Assembly (NCBI GenBank): GCA_005883365.1
Contig: VAXA01000153.1
Span: 1 to 5,509, forward strand
Direction of reading: 5' to 3'
Length of the DNA: 5,509 nucleotides
Origin: Actinomycetota bacterium
GTDB taxonomy: Bacteria; Actinomycetota; Thermoleophilia; Gaiellales; Gaiellaceae
Within the stretch, counting starts at the first letter, position 1; each line of letters opens with the position of its first letter. The notes under the pieces are model-generated. The model did not search any database. It saw only the letters and a program-made list of their open reading frames with translations, and was not told the origin of the DNA. Positions 1 through 4,528 of the stretch are shown piece by piece. A program made the translations under genes and the position numbers.

Positions 1-323
1 GCTTCGGCGAGCGCGACGTCGAGCGGCTGCTCGCCGACGCGGGGATCGTCCGCCACCGGGGCAAGATCGAGGCTGCGATCGCGAACGCGCGGGCGACGCT
101 CGAGGTGCGCGAGGCTGGGACGCCGCTCGAGGAGCTCATGTGGCAGTACCGCGACCACGCGGACGGGACGGAGCTCTCGCGGCGCCTGAAAGGCGCCGGC
201 TTCCGGTTCGTCGGCCCGACGACGGTCTACTCGTCGATGGAGGCGTGCGGGATCGTCAACGGCCACCGTGCCGACTGCTGGGTCCACGACGCCGTGGAAA
301 CGCTTCGCGTTTCCACGGTCTGA
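1..323 (+). CDS. tag: DNA-3-methyladenine glycosylase I, 3' part (5' end outside window)
   Basis: This is the C-terminal part of a Tag-type base-excision repair glycosylase, which removes 3-methyladenine from alkylated DNA in the cytoplasm. The reading frame is open from position 3 with no start in view, so the gene begins before the window; the internal GTG at 105 is not the start. Family features are the helix reading ERLLADAGIVRHRGKIEAAI near the left edge and the stretch GFRFVGPTTVYSSMEACGIV. After these comes H-x3-C (His codon 264-266, Cys codon 276-278), which matches the C-terminal His and Cys zinc ligands known in E. coli Tag. The N-terminal zinc ligands and catalytic region are not visible. 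The last eight residues and the approach to the TGA stop are encoded by a perfect hairpin (292-318), so the extreme C-terminus looks shaped by that structure. The identity is secure; the full length is unknown. Confidence 0.93.
   Translation, partial: FGERDVERLLADAGIVRHRGKIEAAIANARATLEVREAGTPLEELMWQYRDHADGTELSRRLKGAGFRFVGPTTVYSSMEACGIVNGHRADCWVHDAVETLRVSTV
292..318 (+). terminator. Perfect hairpin overlapping the end of tag (terminator-like or small repeat)
   Basis: CCGTGGAAACG (292-302) is exactly complementary to CGTTTCCACGG (308-318). One more C-G pair can form inside, leaving a three-base loop TTC. The stem lies inside the coding region and ends just before the TGA at 321-323. There is no T-run after it, so it is not a classical intrinsic terminator. 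Hairpins without a U-tract are often found after genes in high-GC actinomycetes, and it could also stabilise the mRNA end or be one copy of a dispersed palindromic repeat. Confidence 0.5.
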
Positions 324-697
324 AGGAACTCCGCGGGCCGGAAAGCGTGGTTTCCGTCCCGCTCCGTGCTGTTTTGGTTTTCGATGCTTTGGATGAGATG
401 GCTGCCTCGTGCGCTCGCGTGCGGCAGAGGCCGGCGCGAGCGCAGTCCGGCCTGCGGCTAAAGCCCCGCTGCGCGGTGTCTTAGCCACCGGCCCTTTGCC
501 TGGTTGTGGTTCGAACGTTCCGAACCCTCAGGCGGAGTAGCGGGCGGGCACGCGCAGCCTGCCCGACCACGACGGAAGCGCGGCCCGAACCCTGCGTCAG
601 CCCCTATGTGCTCTCAGCACGAGGGCCGGGAGACCGCGCTCTCCCGGCCCGAGTTCCTTGAGCCAGCGAGCGAGACCGAAGGTTTCGCGAGCTAGCT
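324..697. other. Non-coding stretch rich in inverted repeats between convergent genes
   Basis: I see no convincing gene here: the open frames lack family resemblance and ribosome sites. The stretch holds a series of small inverted repeats. CGGAAA 339-344 pairs with TTTCCG 351-356. AGGCCGG 428-434 pairs with CCGGCCT 447-453. GGCTAA 456-461 pairs with TTAGCC 481-486, enclosing CCGC 466-469 with GCGG 473-476. GGTTCG 508-513 pairs with CGAACC 521-526. CGGGCA 545-550 pairs with TGCCCG 560-565. GTGCT 608-612 pairs with AGCAC 616-620, and the large stem 623-650 follows. GAGCTAGCTC (689-698) is a 10-base palindrome touching the stop of the next gene. A T-richer patch lies near 370-385. It may be a cluster of repeats or a structured RNA; I could not match it to a known RNA family. 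Confidence 0.55.
623..650 (-). terminator. Strong GC hairpin downstream of the SRPBCC gene
   Basis: GGGCCGGGAGA (623-633) pairs perfectly with TCTCCCGGCCC (640-650) around a 6-base loop, an 11-bp stem. It lies 47 bases past the stop of the minus-strand SRPBCC gene. No T-run follows on either strand, so any termination would be of the U-tract-less kind. Because it is symmetric it could also act on transcripts arriving from tag. Confidence 0.5.
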
Positions 698-1096
698 CTA
701 GCTCTCGAGGATCTGCTTCAGGCGCTCGAAGTCCTTGCGGAATTGTTTCTCGGCCCGCCGGGAGAGGAGCCCCGCCGCGAAACCGGGGACGTCGCCCTCG
801 GCGATCACGGTCAGCCGCGTTCCGCCGTCCGCCGGCTCGAGCTCGTGCCGCACGGCGAACGGCACCGGGCTGTTGAGCGCGCGCAACGTGAAGACGCGCG
901 GCTCCTTCCGGTCAACGATCTCGAGCGTCGTGTGGAGCTCACGCCCGAGGAGGGAACGCGACTCCTCGATCCGTCCGTTGCGCAGCGTCGCGCCTTTCAC
1001 ACCCGTCTGCCACGCCGGCAGGTTCGAGACATCGGTGAGGTAGGCGAAGACGTCCTCGGGTGGCCGCGCGATCTCGATCGTCAGCTCGGCGCGCAC
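698..1096 (-). CDS. SRPBCC-fold protein (polyketide cyclase/dehydrase or START-like)
   Basis: This gene encodes a 132-residue protein of the SRPBCC (Bet v1-like) superfamily, whose members bind hydrophobic ligands in a helix-grip cavity. The N-terminus carries the usual opening strand followed by A-R-P-P-E-D-V-F-A-Y-L-T-D and then LPAWQTGV, the typical helix and W-containing turn. Near residues 80-100 is HELEPADGGTRLTVIAEG, the strand-turn-strand signature of the family. The C-terminal long helix (about residues 108-131) closes the cavity. Length is normal for a stand-alone domain. There is no signal peptide or membrane segment, so it should be cytoplasmic. The start is GTG at 1094-1096. No Shine-Dalgarno stands before it, but a TATCCT box does, which suggests a leaderless message. 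The ligand cannot be told from sequence, and the gene stands alone on its strand. Confidence 0.85.
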   Translation of the reverse strand: MRAELTIEIARPPEDVFAYLTDVSNLPAWQTGVKGATLRNGRIEESRSLLGRELHTTLEIVDRKEPRVFTLRALNSPVPFAVRHELEPADGGTRLTVIAEGDVPGFAAGLLSRRAEKQFRKDFERLKQILES

Positions 1097-1103
1097 CTGC
1101 CGA

Positions 1104-1109
1104 AGGATA
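1104..1109 (-). promoter_or_regulatory. -10 box (TATCCT), probable leaderless promoter of the SRPBCC gene
   Basis: On the minus strand TATCCT ends 7 bases before the GTG start at 1096, so transcription would begin at or very near the start codon. There is no purine-rich ribosome site in between. Leaderless transcripts of this form are common in actinobacteria. No clear -35 is visible. A 10-base palindrome AGGTCGACCT (1109-1118) lies just upstream and could be an operator. Confidence 0.45.
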
Positions 1110-1128
1110 GGTCGACCTCGACACGCTC

Positions 1129-1156
1129 TTGCGGCGGCCGCGCGCTTCGGTATCGT
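1129..1156 (+). promoter_or_regulatory. Candidate sigma-70 promoter of the intergenic RNA
   Basis: TTGCGG (1129-1134) and TATCGT (1151-1156) are separated by 16 bases, placing the transcription start near 1163. The -10 lies in one arm of the inverted repeat CGGTATC (1148-1154)/GATACCG (1160-1166), a 7-bp stem with a 5-base loop that could be an operator for a dimeric regulator. If transcription instead starts further upstream, it would be a hairpin at the 5' end of the RNA. Confidence 0.4.
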
Positions 1157-1162
1157 GCGGAT

Positions 1163-1391
1163 ACCGCGGAAAGGAGGTGGTCCGGCAGTGATTTCAGACA
1201 GTACGGGCAGTGGAGGTACCAGCGGGTAGAGGTGCCGTCCCCGGGACCTACGGGGAACCGCCTAGCCAGCGTGGGGGACACCGCGTTCCGCGCCGCCCGA
1301 CCTCTAGCGAGAGGCCGGTGCAGGAAGGGCGCCTCTGCCACTACGCGCTGGTGACTGGAGAGGGGGCCGCTTTGGGCGGCCCCCTCTTTTT
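1163..1391 (+). ncRNA. Structured non-coding RNA candidate with 16S-tail-complementary 5' end (possibly raiA-motif type)
   Basis: The intergenic block is flanked by a promoter-like pair and an intrinsic terminator. Near its 5' end AAAGGAGGTGGTCC (1170-1183) can pair over 14 bases, with one G-U, to the canonical 16S rRNA 3' tail, far longer than a normal ribosome site. Visible helices are CGGCA 1183-1187 with TGCCG 1233-1237; TCCCCG 1238-1243 with CGGGGA 1251-1256; CCTCT 1301-1305 with AGAGG 1310-1314; GCAG 1320-1323 with CTGC 1335-1338; and the closing helix ACCAGCG 1218-1224 with CGCTGGT 1346-1352. The loop GGACC (1244-1248) can pair back to GGTCC (1179-1183), giving a pseudoknot that would hide part of the 16S-complementary run. 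No long reading frame with family resemblance lies inside. The raiA motif, an abundant RNA of Bacillota and Actinomycetota usually beside raiA/comFC, is my best family guess, but from memory only, and those neighbours are absent here. An attenuator with a tiny leader peptide is the alternative. Confidence 0.65.
1360..1391 (+). terminator. Intrinsic terminator of the intergenic RNA
   Basis: GAGGGGGCCGC (1360-1370) pairs perfectly with GCGGCCCCCTC (1376-1386) around the loop TTTGG, and five T follow (1387-1391). This is a classical rho-independent terminator reading rightward. It ends 2 bases short of the stop codon of the convergent reductase gene (1394-1396), so its hairpin may also mark the end of that minus-strand message, although no T-run follows on that strand. 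Confidence 0.93.
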
Positions 1392-1393
1392 GC

Positions 1394-1951
1394 TCAGGCA
1401 GCTACTCGGCCGGGAGCCGCAACGGCTTCCGACGCGAGGGTGGTCAGGTGCAGCCGGAGCTGTTCGAAGACCTCTCCATCGAGGAGCCGGCCTTCTGCGT
1501 CGAACCGCTCCTCGGCCCGGGCGACCGGGATCTCCGTCCCGACGACGCGGGCGCCGGCGATGCCGAGGATTCGCTTCAGGTCCTGCTGAGCCCAGAGTGC
1601 GCCGAACTGGCCGGTGCTCGCGCCGATCACGGCGACCGGCTTGTTCCGCAACGCGCCCTCGAGCCGCGGTCGCGATGCCCAGTCGATCGCGTTCTTGAGG
1701 CCGCCCGGGACCGAGCCGTTGTACTCCGGCGTCGCGAAGAGGATCGCGTCCGCCGCGGCCCAGTCCTCGCGCAGCCGGCGTGCCGACTCGGGCACGTCGT
1801 CCTCGAAGTCCTCGTCGTAGAGCGGCAGCTCGCCGATTCCCTCCCAGAGCTCGAGCTCGACGCCCTCGGGCGCCGCCTCGAGCGCAGCCCGCAGGAGGCT
1901 CGTGTTGAACGAGCCCGCCCGCAGGCTGCCGGAGACGCCGAGGATCCGCAT
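1394..1951 (-). CDS. NADPH-dependent FMN reductase / quinone reductase family protein
   Basis: This gene encodes a 185-residue flavodoxin-fold reductase that would pass electrons from NAD(P)H through FMN to an acceptor such as a quinone, azo dye, nitro compound or metal. Visible motifs are the FMN phosphate loop GSLRAGSFN (residues 8-16), LPLYDED (42-48) and the hallmark TPEYNGSVPGGLKNAIDWAS (74-93). A further flavin loop, IGASTGQFGA, lies near the middle of the protein. Length is typical. The ATG at 1949-1951 is chosen because MRILGVSGSLR is the family N-terminus and AGGAG stands 8 bases before it; the frame extends further upstream, but that part overlaps the yceI-family gene. It lies 2 bases behind that gene, so the two form one operon under the MarR-linked promoter. 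No signal peptide is present, so it is cytoplasmic. The true acceptor cannot be told from sequence. Confidence 0.93.
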   Translation of the reverse strand: MRILGVSGSLRAGSFNTSLLRAALEAAPEGVELELWEGIGELPLYDEDFEDDVPESARRLREDWAAADAILFATPEYNGSVPGGLKNAIDWASRPRLEGALRNKPVAVIGASTGQFGALWAQQDLKRILGIAGARVVGTEIPVARAEERFDAEGRLLDGEVFEQLRLHLTTLASEAVAAPGRVAA

Positions 1952-1953
1952 CG

Positions 1954-2505
1954 TTAGCTCTCCTGCCTCGTGAAGGTCAGGTCGGCCTTCAGCGTGACCT
2001 CGTCGCCGAGGTAGTTGCCGCCGCTCTGGTTCGGCGCGTTCCACGCGACGCCGAAGGCGTTGCGGTCGATCGCCGTCTCGAGCGTGAGCCCGAGGCGCTC
2101 CCGGCCGAACGGGTCGACGCTCGGCGCCGACGCGAGGCGGCCCTTCAGCTCGACCGGCTTCGTGACGCCCTTGATCGTCAACTCACCGGCGCCGGTGACT
2201 GCGCCCGCGTCGTCGAGGACGAGCCGGTCGGCGCGGAACGAGATCTCGGGATGCCGCTCGGCGTCGAAGAAGTCGGGCGACTGGAGATGGCCGGAGAGCT
2301 GCTCATCCTTCACGTCGACACTCGCGACGCGCGCCGAGCCCGCGAGGGTCGAGCCCTCAAGCGTGGCGTCGAAGTCGCGGAAGCTGCCGCGGAAGTTGCT
2401 GACGCCGGCGTACTCGACCTCGAACGCGACGTCCGAGTGGACCGGATCGGCGACCCACTTCGTGCCGGCCGGCGCAAGAGTTGTGGTGGATTCCAGGGTG
2501 CTCAT
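1954..2505 (-). CDS. YceI family protein (lipocalin-like, cytoplasmic form)
   Basis: This gene encodes a 183-residue protein of the YceI family, beta-barrel proteins of which structurally studied members bind polyisoprenoid chains such as quinones. The family pattern runs through the whole length: WVADPVHSDVAFEVEYAGVS near residues 17-36, then NFRGSFRDFDATLEG, then SPDFFDAERHPEISFRADRL in the middle, then GELTIKGVTKPVELKGRL, and a closing DRNAFGVAWNAPN-GG-NYLGDEVTLKADLTF. The start ATG (2503-2505) is preceded by AAGGAGG 11 bases away. Unlike many proteobacterial members, no signal peptide is present, so a cytoplasmic location is expected. It is the first gene of a leftward operon with the flavin reductase, divergent from a MarR gene that probably controls it. 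This pairing fits quinone or electrophile handling, which is inference. Confidence 0.93.
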   Translation of the reverse strand: MSTLESTTTLAPAGTKWVADPVHSDVAFEVEYAGVSNFRGSFRDFDATLEGSTLAGSARVASVDVKDEQLSGHLQSPDFFDAERHPEISFRADRLVLDDAGAVTGAGELTIKGVTKPVELKGRLASAPSVDPFGRERLGLTLETAIDRNAFGVAWNAPNQSGGNYLGDEVTLKADLTFTRQES

Positions 2506-2513
2506 CTGAGAGA

Positions 2514-2541
2514 TTGCCTCCTTGGGCGACTTAGCTATACT
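2514..2541 (+). promoter_or_regulatory. Promoter of the marR-cupin operon
   Basis: TTGCCT (2514-2519) and TATACT (2536-2541) are separated by 16 bases, giving a start near 2548 and a leader of about 24 bases before the TTG start at 2572. The -10 lies in the left arm of the inverted repeat at 2534-2562. Confidence 0.6.
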
Positions 2542-2562
2542 TGAGGACACAAGGATCATAGC
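2534..2562. promoter_or_regulatory. Inverted-repeat operator candidate between the divergent operons
   Basis: GCTAT (2534-2538) mirrors ATAGC (2558-2562), and inside it CTTG (2540-2543) mirrors CAAG (2550-2553). The repeat is centred at about 2547-2548, on the predicted transcription starts of both divergent promoters, and its arms contain the -10 boxes of both. It is the natural binding site for the MarR-family protein encoded next door, which would then repress itself and the yceI-reductase operon together. The inner and outer repeats are offset by 1-2 bases, so the exact half-site is uncertain. Confidence 0.5.
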
Positions 2563-2583
2563 GAGGAAAGATTGCCTAGTCAA
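2555..2583 (-). promoter_or_regulatory. Promoter of the yceI-reductase operon
   Basis: On the minus strand TTGACT (2578-2583) and TATGAT (2555-2560) are separated by exactly 17 bases, a near-consensus sigma-70 promoter. Transcription would start near 2548, giving a leader of about 43 bases that carries AAGGAGG. The -35 lies within the first codons of the divergent marR gene, so the two transcription units compete for the same DNA. Confidence 0.65.
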
Positions 2584-3057
2584 GTATTGATCGCACAAGA
2601 AGTTTCTGCCGAGCCGAGCATCACCGCCTGGCTGCGCTTCCTCCGCGCACACGCGGCGATCACACGTGAGCTCTCCTCCCGGCTCGAGGCCGTACACGAG
2701 CTGACGCTGAGCGACTACGACGTGCTGATCCAGCTCTACCACGCGGAAGGACGGCGCTTGCGCCGGATCGACCTCGCCCGCTCCGTGCTCCTCACTGCGT
2801 CCGGGATCACGCGACTGCTCGACGGGCTCGAATCCTGCGGCCTCGTCGGCAAGGAGAACTGCGATTCGGACCGTCGTGTGACGTACGCGGTGCTCACGGA
2901 GGCCGGCGTGAAGAAGGTCGAGGAGGCCCGGGACTCTCACCTCGCCGACATCGAGGAGCTGTTCGGCTCGCGGTTCTCGGCGCAAGAGCGGGAACAACTC
3001 GCCGAGTTGCTCGGCCGGCTGCCGCTCCAGCACACGACCGAGGCCTGCAGCGCGTGA
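2572..3057 (+). CDS. MarR family transcriptional regulator
   Basis: This gene encodes a 161-residue winged-helix repressor, a size normal for MarR dimers that release DNA on binding phenolics or on cysteine oxidation. The N-terminal dimerisation helix is followed by LTLSDYDVLIQLYHAEG (residues 44-60). The LRRIDLARSVLLTASGITRL region (63-82) is the helix-turn-helix, and the wing reads DSDRRVTYAVLTEAG (98-112) with the family D-x-R-R signature. C-terminal helices complete the dimer interface. Cysteines at 89 and 97 flank the start of the wing and another lies near the C-terminus, so thiol-based sensing as in OhrR or YodB is possible, although they are not at the usual N-terminal position. The TTG start at 2572 is chosen because GAGGAAA stands just before it. 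The gene overlaps the cupin gene by 4 bases and diverges from the yceI-reductase operon, its probable target. Confidence 0.93.
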   Translation: MPSQVLIAQEVSAEPSITAWLRFLRAHAAITRELSSRLEAVHELTLSDYDVLIQLYHAEGRRLRRIDLARSVLLTASGITRLLDGLESCGLVGKENCDSDRRVTYAVLTEAGVKKVEEARDSHLADIEELFGSRFSAQEREQLAELLGRLPLQHTTEACSA

Positions 3058-3446
3058 CGTACGCGTTCTCCTCGCTCAACGAGCTGGGGGACGGCGCAGG
3101 TTTTCGCAAGATCCGCGCCGCGCTCGGCGTGACCGCCTTCGGGATCAACGGAATCGTCATGCCGCCCGGCCACGAAGGCTTCCTCCACTTCCACGACACG
3201 CAGGACGAGCTCTACTTCGTCCACCGCGGCCGCGTCGAGGTAGAGGTGGAGGGCGAGACGCGCGTCCTCGGTGAGGGCGGGCTCTTCCACGTGGAGTCGA
3301 CAACGCCCCGCAAGGTGTCGAACCCGTTCGACGAGGAGGCTGTGTTGCTCGCGATCGGCGGCAAGGACGGCTACGTCGAGCGCGACGGCCACATGGTCGA
3401 CGAGGCGGACATCGCCCGCCGCGCGTCCTTCGGCAAAAGCGCCTAG
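3054..3446 (+). CDS. Single-domain cupin protein
   Basis: This gene encodes a 130-residue cupin, a small beta-barrel that usually holds a divalent metal. Motif 1 is complete: G39, H45-x-H47, four residues, E52, six residues, G59 (within GHEGFLHFHDTQDELYFVHR). Motif 2 is unusual: G75 and N90 are retained, but the expected P-x-G-x2-H is E81-x-T83-x2-R86, so the fourth metal ligand, normally His, is Arg. Metal could be held by only three ligands, or the protein may have lost catalysis and act as a sensor or ligand binder. The GTG start at 3054 overlaps the marR stop (GTGA), which indicates translational coupling. It is therefore expressed with the regulator and may act on the same signal molecule. 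No signal peptide is present. Its substrate is unknown. Confidence 0.88.
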   Translation: MTYAFSSLNELGDGAGFRKIRAALGVTAFGINGIVMPPGHEGFLHFHDTQDELYFVHRGRVEVEVEGETRVLGEGGLFHVESTTPRKVSNPFDEEAVLLAIGGKDGYVERDGHMVDEADIARRASFGKSA

Positions 3447-4528
3447 AGAACCGCGACCATCCGGATCTCGCCGCCCTCGCCGATGCGCGAGAGCCGCTCC
3501 GGCACCTCGTCGAGCGAGATCGTGCTCGTCACGAAGCGGGCGAGGTCGAGCCGCCCGTCGAGCGCGGCCTCCGCGAGGAAGGGGAAGTCGTCCTGCGGGA
3601 TCGTGTCGCCGCCGTGCGTCACCGCGAGCGTGATGCGCGGGCCGAAGACGTCTGCATCGAGGTCGACGTCGAGCTTCGCGCCCGGCGGCGGCATGCCGAC
3701 GAGCGTCGCCGTCCCGGCGTAGGCGCACATCCGGATCGCCTGGGCGAGCCCGCTCGGGGCGCCGATCGCGGAGAAGGCGAACTCGACGCCGCGGCCACCG
3801 GCCAGCTCGCGTACCGCCTCGACGGGATCACCGTCGGAGGCGTCCACGACCTCGGTCGCTCCCAGGGCACGGGCGTGCTCGAGCTTGTCCGGTGCGACGT
3901 CGACCGCGAAGATCCGCTCTGCGCCGGCCAGCAGGGCGCCCTGCACGACTGCGAGCCCGACGCCCCCACAGCCGATCACGGCGACGGAGGATCCCTCCCT
4001 CACCGGTGTCGCCCAGAGTGCGGCGCCCGCTCCGGTCGAGAAGCCGCACGCGAGCAGTGCCGCCTGTTCGACGGGCAGCTCCTCGGGCACCTTGACCGCG
4101 CACGCCTCGTGCACGACCGCGTGGCCGGCGAACGTGCCGCAGCGGAGCATCGGCGTCAGCAGTGCGCCATCGGCGGCGCGGTGTAGTCGCCGCTTCGCAC
4201 GCAGCTGCGACGAGCAGCGGCGGGGATCGCCCCGCCGGCACTGCGGACAGTCCCCGCACGGCGCCCGCCAGGCGACGACTACGCGGTCGCCCGACGCGAC
4301 CGAGGTCACCTCGCTTCCGACCTCTTCCACGACGCCGGCGCCCTCGTGCCCGAGCAGGATCGGGAACCGCATCCCCCAGCCTTTCGTCTCGACGACGTGG
4401 AGGTCGGAATGGCAGAGGCCGCAGGCGAGGACGCGGACGAGCACCTCGCGCGGGCCGGGCGGCTCGACCGTCAGCTCCTCGACGGCCGGCGCCGCGTCCG
4501 GTTCGGCGTAGACGACGCCGCGCGTCAC
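3443..4528 (-). CDS. Zinc-dependent medium-chain alcohol dehydrogenase
   Basis: This gene encodes a 361-residue zinc alcohol dehydrogenase that would oxidise an alcohol, or reduce an aldehyde, with NAD(H) in the cytoplasm. The N-terminal GroES-like domain carries the catalytic zinc ligands C39, H61-E62 (in LLGHEGAGVVEEVG) and C161 (in LLACGFSTGAG). The structural zinc lobe C-x2-C-x2-C-x7-C is complete at C91, C94, C97 and C105. The Rossmann domain has VIGCGGVG (G186, G188, G191), and D210 at the end of the second strand favours NAD over NADP. Length and layout resemble class III and NDMA-dependent dehydrogenases of actinobacteria, but the substrate is not readable. The frame is open far upstream; GTG at 4526-4528 is chosen because the protein then begins at the family N-terminus (TRGVVYAEPD) and the GTG overlaps the preceding gene's TGA. 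Its TAG stop shares CTAG with the convergent cupin gene. Confidence 0.95.
   Translation of the reverse strand: MTRGVVYAEPDAAPAVEELTVEPPGPREVLVRVLACGLCHSDLHVVETKGWGMRFPILLGHEGAGVVEEVGSEVTSVASGDRVVVAWRAPCGDCPQCRRGDPRRCSSQLRAKRRLHRAADGALLTPMLRCGTFAGHAVVHEACAVKVPEELPVEQAALLACGFSTGAGAALWATPVREGSSVAVIGCGGVGLAVVQGALLAGAERIFAVDVAPDKLEHARALGATEVVDASDGDPVEAVRELAGGRGVEFAFSAIGAPSGLAQAIRMCAYAGTATLVGMPPPGAKLDVDLDADVFGPRITLAVTHGGDTIPQDDFPFLAEAALDGRLDLARFVTSTISLDEVPERLSRIGEGGEIRMVAVL

Noticed and set aside
140..484. + strand frame overlapping tag and the intergenic region.
   Set aside because: Out of frame with tag, basic low-information sequence and no family resemblance.
501..526. GGTTCGAAC, resembling a tRNA or tmRNA T-loop.
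   Set aside because: No matching acceptor, D or anticodon arms surround it. It is explained by the small inverted repeat 508-526.
508..526. Possible SOS (LexA) box because tag is a repair gene.
   Set aside because: The spacing of GAAC and GTTC does not match the actinobacterial LexA site, and it lies downstream of tag, not in front of a gene.
1394..2044. Longer N-terminus for the flavin reductase.
   Set aside because: The extra 31 residues overlap the yceI gene and have no family resemblance; ATG 1949-1951 has a good ribosome site.
1954..3033. 359-residue minus-strand frame extending yceI upstream through marR.
   Set aside because: The extension is the complement of the marR gene; the YceI family N-terminus and a ribosome site fit the ATG at 2503-2505.
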